Notes under the pieces: generated by a model
What the model saw: only the letters and a program-made list of their open reading frames with translations
What the model was told of the DNA's origin: nothing
The model's database searches: none
Assembly (NCBI GenBank): GCA_936450465.1
Contig: OW388291.1
Location: forward strand, 80,985,436 to 81,049,435
Direction: 5' to 3'
Length of the DNA: 64,000 bases
DNA from: Gibbula magus
Taxonomy: Eukaryota; Mollusca; Gastropoda; Trochida; Trochidae
Shown here: piece by piece, positions 1 through 16,089 of the stretch
Layout: every line of letters starts with the position of its first letter
Numbering within the stretch: position 1 is the stretch's first letter
Program-made: the position numbers and the translations under genes

Positions 1-3473
<3,473 letters not shown>

Positions 3474-3584
3474 CTAATCTTAATAAAATGTCACTCACCA
3501 GTCACCCACAACCTTTTAAAGCCTTTATACTTTAAACTAATTAACTTCATTGAAGTCAAACCATGTCCAATGTAACTTTAATTG

Positions 3585-3695
3585 TAATATCTTGGATCAC
3601 ATGATCTGCAATTCGAACTCCCACCCTCAGAGTCAGGCACCAACTGCCAGCACTGACTGTCCCAACAGTTTATCTACTCGGCCACCTGGACCTCA
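3585..3695 (-). mobile_element. tRNA-derived SINE or tRNA pseudogene, class II tRNA-like head
   Basis: On the minus strand the segment starts GGTGGCCGAGTAGATAAAC, resembling the A box of a Leu/Ser-type tRNA. After about 45 nt comes GGTGGGAGTTCGAATTG, a B-box-like T-arm. The stretch GACTCTGAGG-TG-G-GTTCGAA recurs at 31.64 kb, so this is a dispersed family rather than a tRNA gene. Arms do not fold into a proper tRNA. Confidence 0.5.
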
Positions 3696-5651
3696 ACCTG
3701 ACCTTGCAGATAGTGTGATCCCAAATATAACAATGTTACATTTGTTAGTATTTCTCATGTCCAGTTGCTGAATTACTGGTTATTAGAATGGGTAAAGCTG
3801 TTGGTACAATGTTACCAGTGATCAATCTAGAACCAAATGTCAGGGGGAGATTTAATCACCTCTACATGCTGAAAAGAAGAGGTCATTTTGATAAAAAATA
3901 GGAGAGGAATGTATTGCTTTCAAAGGTAGTGATAGAATAACAGTACGCGATAGTCATAAATGTGAATTTTGTATAAAGGCTAATTTTCAGCGTGAATCCC
4001 ACTTTCCAGATTTGACACTGTGTTACATAGCACAGAGTAGCCATTTTGATTATTGGACCAAATGATCCAAAAGAGATATTCAGTAAAAACTAAAATATAA
4101 AAATCACATAACTCATTTAGAACTAACTCAACTCATATCACATTAATTACCGTACATCATGTTTAGAGTTTCAAAATGTGAACCTGTTTCTTTCACATTG
4201 AAATGCTTTTATTTCACTGAAATCCTTACTAAGAAATCACGGCACATCTAAGTACTTTAGGTCTAGACAGTGAATAAGAGTAACCTCACACTGCCCCATC
4301 CACTTGAGATTCTAATCAGAAACAGTGATAATTTGTTTGATAATTCATTTATTAAGTTATAATTTATCAAGTGATTTCTTACATTCAACTCCTAAAATAA
4401 CTCTTAAAATTTACCTCAATCTTCAATAGAAATTTGAAATGAATTAAGTTATATAAAATTGTCCTAAATCCAGTTTGCAAAATTTAGCTGTTTTCAAGGG
4501 CAATTATCCCAAGTTTTCAGAAACTACCTCAAAATTTTATATTCAACGTGCCAGATGGATCGCTCCCATTAATTTGATTTAGCCATTATGTCTATAATTA
4601 AATTTGTTTGCAAGTTGATTTAACTGTGTCATGTGGTTGGTCCAAAGCAAACTTTGATCATATGTAAATAAAAGACTAAACATGATAAATTGACTTTCTC
4701 CAGTTTGATCAGGAGGAAGATGTGAAGTAAACAACAGTTAACACAGTTTATGAACTATATGAAAATAAATTTTCAAACTGGCTTTTCATAAACAAAGTAG
4801 CGGGTGATATCAGTGGATGAAATAACAATTTTGGGCTGACTACTTTTCCAGCTTATATTACACACTGGTGATATAAAAATGCTGCCTCAGCATTTCTGTA
4901 TAAACTAAATTCATTCAGTTAAATAGATAAGTTGGTGTTTACCTCAAATTACAAAAATGTCAAAACACATCACTCTCAGAAATTTATGTTTCTAGCAATG
5001 TCTGTGTGATGATGCTTGATAACAAATTTCAAATTCTCTTTTAAAGTTGAATAAACTCAAATCTTATCCACAATCCTATAACGGCAATTGCAAAGCTTTT
5101 CGGTTTTATCTTTGTTAACAAATATAACTGTTGAGAAGCAAGAATATCCAATTTTAATAGCTAAAACTGGCAGTTTACCAATTTCGAGCATCTTTATCAG
5201 TCAAAAATATTTAAAAAAGAAAAAGTACATTTGATAACATTTCTATTTAAATGTCAAACTGGTGATATTCTTAACATCACAGGATTAGAAACAGATTATT
5301 TTGAATAAACAAATCAAAATGAAAATTTTCACTTATTTGGTATACATAGCACAACCATGCCAAACTCCCAATTTTATTTAATAGAAGTACATAGCATTTA
5401 CTCTCTCCCCTATCTTAATGCACAGCAAAACACATATAAAAGTGCAATGAATTGCCAGATATCTCCTTACATTACAGCATAAAGGATCTGATTCGACCCG
5501 CTATCTCGAACTATTCACAGATCAGTGATGCAGAGGGATCATGTCCCTACTCAACATCGAAATGTCTGCCACAGCTATCAGCGGTGTATTTCATTGCATT
5601 CTTTGCACATCGGCACACTGATTGCTTCTCCAGGTGCACATTTGGCAGGTA

Positions 5652-5792
5652 AACTGCACATGCAAACCGCACATGTATATACTGACTACTGCACATGTAT
5701 GCACTGTACCCTGTATATGCAAACTGCACATGTATACAGTCTATTGCACATAAAAACCACACATGTATACAGACTATACTGCATATGTAACT
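5652..5792. repeat. Degenerate minisatellite based on ACTGCACATGTATA
   Basis: Variants of ACTGCACATGTATAC recur about seven times with irregular spacing. The left flank (CACACTGATTGCTTCTCCAGG to TTGGCAGGTA, about 5610-5650) is echoed at about 6090-6130 (CACACTGACTGC to TTGGCAGGTA), just before the 52-bp array, pointing to a local duplication. Confidence 0.6.
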
Positions 5793-6150
5793 GTTACTTT
5801 GAATTTGGCAGAATTTTGTGTGCGGTAAATATGCCAACTCTCTTGAAAATGTCTTTTCTAAACATATCCCTGTATGTAAATCACTCACAAAATGCAAAAG
5901 CCATAGGTAAGGGCCTATGATTATCTACAATGCACAGAATATGCTATTCATGTATATTTATCTTTCCCAATTCAAAGTATATGCTGAAATGATCACAAGA
6001 CATTAAATATTTGAATTTTAGGAGAAACCTTTTAAAACAGTCAAAGTGTTCAAAACATTTCTCCAACAAGTTGTCATTCCTGGCGCATGTGCACACTGAC
6101 TGCTATTTCAGGTGAGGAGTTGGCAGGTACAGCAGGTAGACTGCATGTTA

Positions 6151-9100
6151 CACATGCTCCTTGGAGAATATCCACTCTAAATATACCCCTTCTTCTTCGT
6201 AACACATGCTCCCTGGAGAATATCCACTCTAAATATACCCCTTCTTCTTCTTAACACATGCTCCCTGGAGAATATCCACTCTAAATATACCCCTTCTTCT
6301 TCGTAACACATGCTCCCTGGAGAATATCCACTCTAAATATACCCCTTCTTCTTTGTAACACATGCTCCCTGGAGAATATCCACTCTAAATATACCCCTTC
6401 TTCTTCTTAACACATGCTCCCTGGAGAATATCCACTCTAAATATACCCCTTCTTCTTCATAACAGATGCTCCCTGGAGAATATTCACTCTAAATATACCC
6501 CTTCTTCTTCGTAACACATGCTCCCTGGAGAATATCCACTCTAAATATACCCCTTCTTCTTCGTAACACATGCTCCCTGGAGAATATTCACTCTAAATAT
6601 ACCCCTTCTTCTTCATAACACATGCTCCCTGGAGAATATCCACTCTAAATATACCCCTTCTTCTTCTTAACACATGCTCCCTGGAGAATATCCACTCTAA
6701 ATATACCCCTTCTTCTTCGTAACACATGCTCCCTGCAGAATATCCACTCTAAATATACCCCTTCTTCTTCTTAACACATGCTCCCTGGAGAATATTCACT
6801 CTAAATATACCCCTTCTTCTTCGTAACACATGCTCCCTGGAGAATATCCACTCTAAATATACCCCTTCTTCTTCTTAACACATGCTCCCTGGAGAATATC
6901 CACTCTAAATATACCCCTTCTTCTTCATAACAGATGCTCCCTGGAGAATATTCACTCTAAATATACCCCTTCTTCTTCGTAACACATGCTCCCTGGAGAA
7001 TATCCACTCTAAATATACCCCTTCTTCTTCGTAACACATGCTCCCTGGAGAATATTCACTCTAAATATACCCCTTCTTCTTCATAACACATGCTCCCTGG
7101 AGAATATCCACTCTAAATATACCCCTTCTTCTTCTTAACACATGCTCCCTGGAGAATATCCACTCTAAATATACCCCTTCTTCTTCGTAACACATGCTCC
7201 CTGCAGAATATCCACTCTAAATATACCCCTTCTTCTTCTTAACACATGCTCCCTGGAGAATATTCACTCTAAATATACCCCTTCTTCTTCGTAACACATG
7301 CTCCCTGGAGAATATCCACTCTAAATATACCCCTTCTTCTTCGTAACACATGCTCCCTGGAGAATATTCACTCTAAATATACCCCTTCTTCTTCGTAACA
7401 CATGCTCCCTGGAGAATATTCACTCTAAATATACCCCTTCTTCTTCGTAACACATGCTCCCTGGAGAATATCCACTCTAAATATACCCCTTCTTCTTCGT
7501 AACACATGCTCCCTGGAGAATATCCACTCTAAATATACCCCTTCTTCTTCGTAACACATGCTCCCTGGAGAATATCCACTCTAAATATACCCCTTCTTCT
7601 TCGTAACACATGCTCCCTGGAGAATATTCACTCTAAATATACCCCTTCTTCTTCATAACACATGCTCCCTGGAGAATATCCACTCTAAATATACCCCTTC
7701 TTCTTCTTAACACATGCTCCCTGGAGAATATCCACTCTAAATATACCCCTTCTTCTTCGTAACACATGCTCCCTGGAGAATATTCACTCTAAATATACCC
7801 CTTCTTCTTCGTAACACATGCTCCCTGGAGAATATCCACTCTAAATATACCCCTTCTTCTTCGTAACACATGCTCCCTGGAGAATATTCACTCTAAATAT
7901 ACCCCTTCTTCTTCGTAACACATGCTCCCTGGAGAATATTCACTCTAAATATACCCCTTCTTCTTCGTAACACATGCTCCCTGGAGAATATCCACTCTAA
8001 ATATACCCCTTCTTCTTTGTAACACATGCTCCCTGGAGAATATCCACTCTAAATATACCCCTTCTTCTTCTTAACACATGCTCCCTGGAGAATATCCACT
8101 CTAAATATACCCCTTCTTCTTCATAACAGATGCTCCCTGGAGAATATTCACTCTAAATATACCCCTTCTTCTTCGTAACACATGCTCCCTGGAGAATATC
8201 CACTCTAAATATACCCCTTCTTCTTCGTAACACATGCTCCCTGGAGAATATTCACTCTAAATATACCCCTTCTTCTTCATAACACATGCTCCCTGGAGAA
8301 TATCCACTCTAAATATACCCCTTCTTCTTCTTAACACATGCTCCCTGGAGAATATCCACTCTAAATATACCCCTTCTTCTTCGTAACACATGCTCCCTGC
8401 AGAATATCCACTCTAAATATACCCCTTCTTCTTCTTAACACATGCTCCCTGGAGAATATTCACTCTAAATATACCCCTTCTTCTTCGTAACACATGCTCC
8501 CTGGAGAATATTCACTCTAAATATACCCCTTCTTCTTCGTAACACATGCTCCCTGGAGAATATTCACTCTAAATATACCCCTTCTTCTTCGTAACACATG
8601 CTCCCTGGAGAATATCCACTCTAAATATACCCCTTCTTCTTCGTAACACATGCTCCCTGGAGAATATCCACTCTAAATATACCCCTTCTTCTTCTTAACA
8701 AATGCTCCCTGGAGAATATCCACTCTAAATATACACCTTCTTCTTCTTAACACATGCTCCCTGCAGAATATCCACTCTAAATATACCCCTTCTTCGTAAC
8801 ACATGCTCCCTGCAGAATATCCACTCTAAATATACCCCTTCTTCTTCTTAACACATGCTCCCTGGAGAATATCCACTCTAAATATACCCCTTCTTCTTAA
8901 CACGTGCTCCCTGGAGAATATCCACTCTAAATATACCCCTTCTTCTTCGTAACACATGCTCCCTGGAGAATATTCACTCTAAATATACCCCTTCTTCTTT
9001 GTAACACATGCTCCCTGGAGAATATCCACTCTAAATATACCCCTTCTTCTTCGTAACACATGCTCCCTGGAGAATATCCACTCTAAATATACCCCTTCTT

Positions 9101-9460
9101 CTTCGTAACACATGCTCCCTGGAGAATATCCACTCTAAATATACCCCTTCTTCTTCTTAACACGTGCTCCCTGGAGAATATCCACTCTAAATATACCCCT
9201 TCTTCTTCGTAACACATGCTCCCTGGAGAATATCCACTCTAAATATACCCCTTCTTCTTCGTAACACATGCTCCCTGGAGAATATCCACTCTAAATATAC
9301 CCCTTCCTCTTCTTAACACATGCTCCCTGGAGAATATCCACTCTAAATATACCCCTTCTTCTTCGTAACACATGCTCCCTGGAGAATATCCACTCTAAAT
9401 ATACCCCTTCTTCTTCGTAACACATGCTCCCTGGAGAATATCCACTCTAAATATACCCCT
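6151..9460. repeat. 52-bp satellite array, about 64 copies, with higher-order structure
   Basis: The unit is 52 bp: CACATGCTCCCTGGAGAATA, then TCCACTCTAAATATACCCCT, then TCTTCTTCGTAA. Copies differ at a few fixed sites: CCACT/TCACT, the trinucleotide before AACACATG (CGT/CTT/CAT/TGT), and GGAG/GCAG. The rare variant AACAGATGCT occurs at 6461, 6929 and 8125, separated by 9 and 23 units, each time followed by the same order of variants. The right part (about 8690-9310) carries 3-bp deletions and more substitutions. The period is not a multiple of three and no frame stays open, so it is non-coding. Confidence 0.97.
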
Positions 9461-10207
9461 ATTTTGCAAATATCACAGTTATAGATTAATAATGTGCTAT
9501 ATTGAACTACATTTAGACCTTTAAACAAAAACATTGATATTGCGTTCCTAGTATATTGGTACAATGATGTATATTCCTACTAAAGAATTGACCACGTAAG
9601 CTTCATTCTGAACATACAAGTCTTGAAACTGTCCACCTCAAGCATTTAGTATGTGTGAAGCGTTGGCTGTCTAGTTGATGGAAACTGTGAAGACCTGATG
9701 CATTCAATCTGATATGATGAAGTATGATTTAAAATCCAGCTCTGAGCAAAATCTTTTTTTAAATTGCAAAAAAATCTCCATGCAAACTAAAACAATGCAT
9801 CATATTCCAAACGGCACTATTTTAATTTTGACATATTTTTTAATTTAAATTTTCATTAAAACCTCCCTCTAATAGACTCGTGTAAATCTTGCAAAATGCC
9901 CAGCGTGTGTGCACCTTCGAGCATCAGGTATACCGGGGCTGCTGGGAGCAGGTGGAATTGCTCCATAGTGTTTATGATTAGCTCTGTCTACACATAATTA
10001 AGTCAGGTTATCCTAGCGTCGCTGGTTTACATCGAGAAAAGAAGGAACGTCTTCCGCAGTAAATACTTCACGCCAGGTATCCATCATGGGTCACCTCTGC
10101 AGATTTAAAAATCTCCATGTCTTTCATTTTCACTGCAGATAAAATAGTTTTCGTTGGGTAGGTTCCAAGTTTCTGCAGTTGTTCATCAAGTAGTGGCAGG
10201 TGATCAG

Positions 10208-11274
10208 GTGTATGTAGGTAAAACAAGTTCCGTGTAGGTAAAACAAGTTCCGTGTAGGTACAGCAAGTTCTGTGTAGGTACAGCAAGTTCTATGTAGGTA
10301 CAGCAAGTTCTATGTAAGTACAGCAAGTTCTATGTAGGTTCAGTTCTATGTGGGTACATCAAGTTCTGTGTAGGTAAAGCAAGTTCTATGTAGGTTCAGT
10401 TCTATGTAGGTACAGCAAGTTCTATGTGGGTACAGCAAGTTCTGTGTAGGTACAGCAAGTTCTTTGTGGGTACAGCAAGTTCTGTGTAAGTACAGCAAGT
10501 TCTTTGTGGGTACAGCAAGTTTTATGTGGGTACAGCAAGTTCTATGTGGGTACAGCAAGTTCTATGTGGGTACAGCAAGTTCTATGTGGGTACAGCAAGT
10601 TCTATGTGGGTACAGCAAGTTCTATGTAGGTACAGCAAGTTCTGTGTAGGTTCAGTTCTATGTGGGTACAGCAAGTTCTACATAGGTACAGCAAGTTCTA
10701 TGTAGGTACAGCAAGTTCTATGAAGGTATACAGCAAGTTCTATGTTGGTACAGCAAGTTCTGTGTAGGTACAGCAAGTTCTATGTAGGTTCAGTTCTGTG
10801 TAGGTACAGCAAGTTCTTTGTGGGTACAGCAAGTTCTGTGTAAGTACAGCAAGTTCTTTGTGGGTACAGCAAGTTTTATGTGGGTACAGCAAGTTCTATG
10901 TGGGTACAGCAAGTTCTATGTGGGTACAGCAAGTTCTATGTGGGTACAGCAAGTTCTATGTGGGTACAGCAAGTTCTATGTAGGTACAGCAAGTTCTGTG
11001 TAGGTTCAGTTCTATGTGGGTACAGCAAGTTCTACATAGGTACAGCAAGTTCTATGTAGGTACAGCAAGTTCTATGAAGGTATACAGCAAGTTCTATGTT
11101 GGTACAGCAAGTTCTGTGTAGGTACAGCAAGTTCTATGTAGGTACAGCAAGTTCTATGTAGGTACAGCAAGTTCTATGTAGGTTCAGTTCTATGTGGGTA
11201 CATCAAGTTCTGTGTAGGTACAGCAAGTTCTATGTAGGTTCAGTTCTATGTGGGTACAGCAAGTTCTAGGTAAA
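10208..11274. repeat. 20-bp tandem repeat array, about 50 copies
   Basis: The unit is GTACAGCAAGTTCTATGTGG, with G/A and T/G variants. Several shorter units lack the GCAAG part (GTAGGTTCAGTTCTAT). A 354-bp block is duplicated within the array: the markers TCTACATAGG and TGAAGGTATACAG recur 354 bp apart. Because the unit lacks stops in most frames, it yields two identical short open frames (10464-10649 and 10818-11003) that are by-products, not genes. Confidence 0.96.
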
Positions 11275-12386
11275 CAGGTATGCAGTGCATATGCACTATT
11301 GCACTATTGGTAAAACTCCCAGAGTAGATTTATCCCCCCAAAATAGCATCACATCTATCATAGAATCTTAAATTCTGTTGGTTAGGTTTCAAGCATTTGT
11401 GAAGGAAAACTTTAGATTCATATGCTTTAATAGGAATTTTAATATTTCAGTTTTATTTTGCAGTTACCAGCTTCAAAGAGGTTTTATTACAATGTCAGAA
11501 GACAAATATGGGGCAGGATTTCCATGGTTAATGTTAATGACATTTCTATTAATCATCTCCTGTTCATATAAAAAAATAGTTTCAAAAGAATTAATTCAAC
11601 TTGATTTAAATGTCCAGTTACAACATATTTCCCTCAAAATGTATTTGATAAGAGAAAATATTAATGATCATGTTCATATGGTATAAAGGATGTAGTTTCC
11701 CTTTCATCATCATGAAATCTTATGCGTGTCATTATGCCAGACTGAATCTAATTTAATTATTACTTCATGATTTATCTTACTTCACTCTTGGACAGGCACG
11801 TTTTCCAAAAGAGAAAATGTTTCACTTTCAAGTTTGATCTATTTGTGGATAAAGTAGAATCCTGCAACTGGATCGTGTACAAAAACTTTTATCTTTATAG
11901 TATTCACTTTAACATCGCCGTCAAAAGCAATTTTGGGACAGTCTATGCATCTTTTTATAGCACAGTTGTAAAGATATTTTCTCCTTTTTCTGCCTACCAA
12001 GGAAATCAAAAGTGCATCCCCCGACTATAAATCAAGAAGACCACTTTGTCCATTCAATAACTTCTCCCTAAACTCTCAGGAGCAAACACGTCTCTCAAAG
12101 AAGATGTGTTAAGTTATCGCAGCTTTTAACAAGCTTTTGAACCTATGTTGTCTCGGTGCTTCCAAATTAGTCAGCTGATATCTTCCAGTGTAATAAAGGG
12201 AACCAAGTAACCTTCTTAACGGAGGTTAATCACTCTTCTGCCAGTTGATTGTTTATTGCCTATCTATTTGATAACTGCTAGGGCTGTGGGTGATACACAG
12301 GTTATAACATAGTTTAGCTGCCAATCAGGTGTCAGAAGATGGTCGACGTCTCAATTGTCCAGCATATGCCATTCAATCTGCCTTAA

Positions 12387-12450
12387 AGAGAGAGTTCTAT
12401 GGGAGTATCAGCCATTTTTAAAATCTGAATACCCCGATAGAAATCTCCCT
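12387..12450. mobile_element. 64-bp TTAA-flanked MITE
   Basis: Termini AGAGAGAGTTCTATGGGAGT and GATAGAAATCTCCCT are imperfect inverted repeats, directly flanked by TTAA on both sides (12383-12386, 12451-12454). A second copy of the family is at 44537-44640. TTAA duplication is the piggyBac target signature, but the termini are not canonical piggyBac ends. Confidence 0.65.
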
Positions 12451-12567
12451 TTAATCTATTATTTCACTACTGGCATCACCATAAACACCAGGAATTCTTG
12501 TGAACAATGCACATGCAGCAGATTTCATTAACAGTAACAAGAAACAGATATGTATACATACATCATA

Positions 12568-13954
12568 GTGCTAGGCAGGGATGCAGAAATCGGTCTATTT
12601 GCCGGACATGTCCGATTGTAAATCCAGTTTGACCGAATGGAAAATTGACCTATCGGACATCAGTTGACCGATTGCAGAAAATAAAGAAAACTAAACTTAC
12701 AAGCATATTAAATAAGGCAAACGGCCCTGCTTGTGTCGGTCATAATTGTTTATGAAATTGAAATATGTTGATCCAGTCAAGAAGTCACATTTTTTCTTCA
12801 CAGCACGAGGCACGACGTCAATCGTCATTATCTTCAGTAAATTATAATTGTCGGCAGAAAAAAACACTTACCGTTTGATATTTAATTGAAATTTCCAGTG
12901 TCATTTAGTGACTGAAAGATATGACCCATTTCACAACATTATTTACGAAAAAGATTTCATTAAAATCGCATTGTAAACAAATTTTGTCAAAGACAAACAT
13001 TGCATGAACGTGTGGCTTCACCGTACCGGTGATTCATGAATTTGTTACAGATTAAGATTTTGCTACTTAATTTGAATCTCGATAAATCTAATAATATCTC
13101 GTTCATAAAAACATAGGTAACATATTGTAACAAAATATGATAGATCAATATCGATGTATGGTAAAGCTATTATACAAATTCAAAATAAATAAACCTATCA
13201 AAAACGAATAATTAGCAATATTATTTCACGAGACGTTATGTAACACCGTTTGTATGACGCTACGAACACCCGATCGTATTTACATGATGACACACGTTAT
13301 AAAGAGGTACGCTAATTTAAAAACTCCAATTTCTCTTGCGTTTACATTAGTTCTTTTTATTCTATAATTATTCATTTACAATTGCGAAATATGTCTCCAA
13401 ATAAAATATAAAAGTAATCTTATAAGAATAAGTTCAAATTCGTAACTACATCTTGAATAGGAAATAGTCGTATGGAAAATAGTTGGACCACGTGCTCTGC
13501 CGAGTTGTGAGTTTACGTAAATTATATCGCTATTGAAAACGAGTTCCTTTGAATTTAAAATGATTATTTAGAAGGTATATATCATTTGGTCCATGATTTG
13601 AACTTCTGATGAACTATGTGCAATTAAATTATTAGAATTTTCTCGTCCATCTTGACGCAAATTCGCTTGTAAACTCGATTGTGTAAACTCGCTCAAACTA
13701 GCACTGTCGGTAAATCGTAGTTGGTAAACATTGATTTTAAATTATGAACCATATCATGTTAATGATAAATTAATAGTTATCGTTAATTGCTTTCGTGTTA
13801 TGTTTAATAGTATGCAATGAATGAAGAACCAACAAATAGTAATACTTTCTGATACTTTATTCATAAATTTTTTTTTACTTCTGGGTTCGTCTTTTTGGGT
13901 CAAAGATGAAATGTCCGACTGGCAAAAATTTGAATCTGCATCCCTGGTGCTAGG
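12568..13954. mobile_element. Non-autonomous hAT-type DNA transposon with 8-bp TSD
   Basis: The element is 12576-13946 (1,371 bp). It starts CAGGGATGCAGA and ends with the exact inverse TCTGCATCCCTG. It is flanked by the perfect 8-bp direct repeat GTGCTAGG (12568-12575 and 13947-13954). CAG...CTG ends with an 8-bp target duplication containing CTAG are the hAT pattern. Further weak inverted matches follow inside (TTTGCC, GGACAT). Only short open frames occur inside, with no recognisable transposase, so it is non-autonomous or decayed. It sits about 130 bp from the splice donor of coding exon 3. Confidence 0.9.
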
Positions 13955-14086
13955 TGTTAACATCAGAAATTAATTGAATAGTATGCATCTCTAATGAAAC
14001 AGGTCAAAATGAATTGGTTTGCTAAATAATGCTGTCTCAGGAACTGGGAAATGATTGGTGATCAGTTTTTTAGAGTTGTTTCTTAC

Positions 14087-14195
14087 CTCCGCATTTTTCA
14101 AAGACTTGATGAGAATTTGTACAGTTTCTTCATACGATCGCCCAACCATTCGACCAAGTTTTTCATACATAGCACCAAGACAGGCAATTGCAGCC
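14087..14195 (-). CDS. HEATR5B: HEATR5 coding exon 3 (end of codon 113 to residue 149)
   Basis: A 109-nt exon with acceptor ATCTTTCAG|GGCTGC and donor GCGGAG|GTAAGA. Its first base completes the Leu codon started by exon 2 (CT+G). The following 36 residues read AAIACLGAMYEKLGRMVGRS and then YEETVQILIKSLKNAE. This is the HEATR5 segment with a YEK-GRM motif followed by a paired helix ending in KSLK-AE. It ends in phase 0. The adjoining intron has a hAT element only about 130 bp past this donor. Confidence 0.95.
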
Positions 14196-14654
14196 CTGAA
14201 AGATAAAATAACGTTTTATAAAACATTTCACTGAAAAATAAATGAATCAATTTTAGACTGACTATTCATCAAAACATTAAGAAAATTTGAAAAAATATGA
14301 AGCAAGTAAAAGGAAGAACTGAATTGTTCAATTAAACAAAGTGTTTGTCCGAAAACAAATAAATCATGCTGTTTGTTTAATTCAATCTAAATGCTTTTGC
14401 ATTGTTCAGTCTTTTCTATCAAACACTCACATATTGACATTTCTACTGTTTATCTTTCTAATAGAAGAGGGCAACATAATTATGTCAATATCAACAGAAA
14501 AAAAATAAACTAATGCATTTGAATTGTCAGTTGCAAGTATCACAATATGAGAGTGAAATGTTAATCTATTGTGTATCCAACATTTATCATATTGATTTAA
14601 TTTCAAAAGCTTTGTCAGCAGTTTCACATTTTATTACTTTTGTTCAAGTTTGTT

Positions 14655-14875
14655 TGAAGCATTATATCATATAGCACTTGTCAGCAAATTTTTAAATCAA
14701 CAGTTGTCTTATGAGAATTTGGGTTTTATGATAATTTCTTACAAACATTTCAAAACAACCCAATTCATTTAATAACTTGTTTCAGCATTTTATCACTTAG
14801 CAGATGTCAGAATATTCTTAAATGAACAGTTGTCTTATCAAAATAGTTTGGTTTTATGGTAAATTCTTACAAAAA
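14655..14875. repeat. Diverged tandem duplication, about 122 bp, two copies
   Basis: AGCATTATATCATATAGCAC, then CAACAGTTGTCTTATGAGAA is matched by AGCATTTTATCACTTAGCAG, then GAACAGTTGTCTTATCAAAA about 120 bp later. A weaker third trace (CAGCATTTTAATACTTTACT) follows near 14975. Confidence 0.6.
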
Positions 14876-16089
14876 AAATAAACATTAGGCCAAAAATAAA
14901 GGAGAAACGAGTTCAACTAACCAACTTCTAATGCCTCTTGAAGCCATTAGCCCAAATAATTTTTAAACCTTTCAGCATTTTAATACTTTACTTGTCAGCA
15001 TGCTTGAATAAAATCTTGCTGAATTAAAATACAAATTACATTTTCTCAGACTCAGTGAAGTTATGTAAGACATTTCACTATCTAATGTAAATGTACTTAA
15101 CATCCATGTGGTTCAAGATAACCGAGTTCATATTGTCGATATGTGCACATGTGAATGTATCACGGTTACTGAGGAACCATTGTTTCAGTGTGTGTTCCCA
15201 TATTTCGTTGTTTGTGATGTCATACAATTATTTGTGATGTCATTGCTGTCACAAGAGAAGTGGTCTTTTTTTGCTAATTTTACGTGATTCAAATGGAATA
15301 TACGGCTAATAAAGAAAATAATAAGTTCCAAAATGTGTCATATAACAGTTACGACACCTGTGCAAATTCGCTCGGCAAAACAAAAGTTCATACTCTAGTG
15401 ATAAAAGTCCTACTTGCTCAAGTACTAATCTCTATATATATTCCACACCAAGATGGCTCTCCCAATCTGGCAAAGTCTCCAAGTCTCTTGTAACTGTCAG
15501 GAAGGTAATCACACTAATGTGTTCTTGCTCTCTCAGAGACAGATCGTGTACTGCATTGCACTGTTATCTACAGGGCGAATTGCTTTCTCTTGTTGCATAA
15601 TTTGTTAAGACACTGCGTAATTTGCAACTTGTCAGGAACCAAATACTTTGCATAGACAGACAGAATTTGTTGAACATTTATGAAATGAGAATTTGTTCTA
15701 AAAGTGGAAATGGCTTTTGATTTGATTTGATTAGTATTTATTATATAATTTTATACAGACAAAAGCTTTAGAATCTGGGTACTGGAATCTTGTGGAAATG
15801 AACAATTCGAGGGATCTTCCCATATTGGGCAATGTACAAGATATCAATACATAAGTGCAACAGTCTATTTGATGTTATTTTGACTGGGTAAGAATTTCTG
15901 ACAAACTGAGGTTACATTACAAAGACAAGAATGAAAATTTAACAAGTAAATGTTACAAACGTGACAATGTCCCCAGCGCAATTAAGAAATGAGCTAAAAG
16001 AATGGACACATATAGCTTGTCCTGAGTGGTGACCATTACATGTTTTATTCAATTATTGTTATATCTGGCTAACAACATTTTAAAAACTG

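Noticed and set aside
6151..9460. CRISPR-like array
   Set aside because: The repeats are directly contiguous with no unique spacers, and the gene context is eukaryotic.
10464..11003. Two identical 61-codon open frames suggesting a repeat protein
   Set aside because: They are products of the 20-bp array and its 354-bp duplication; the period shifts frame in every unit.
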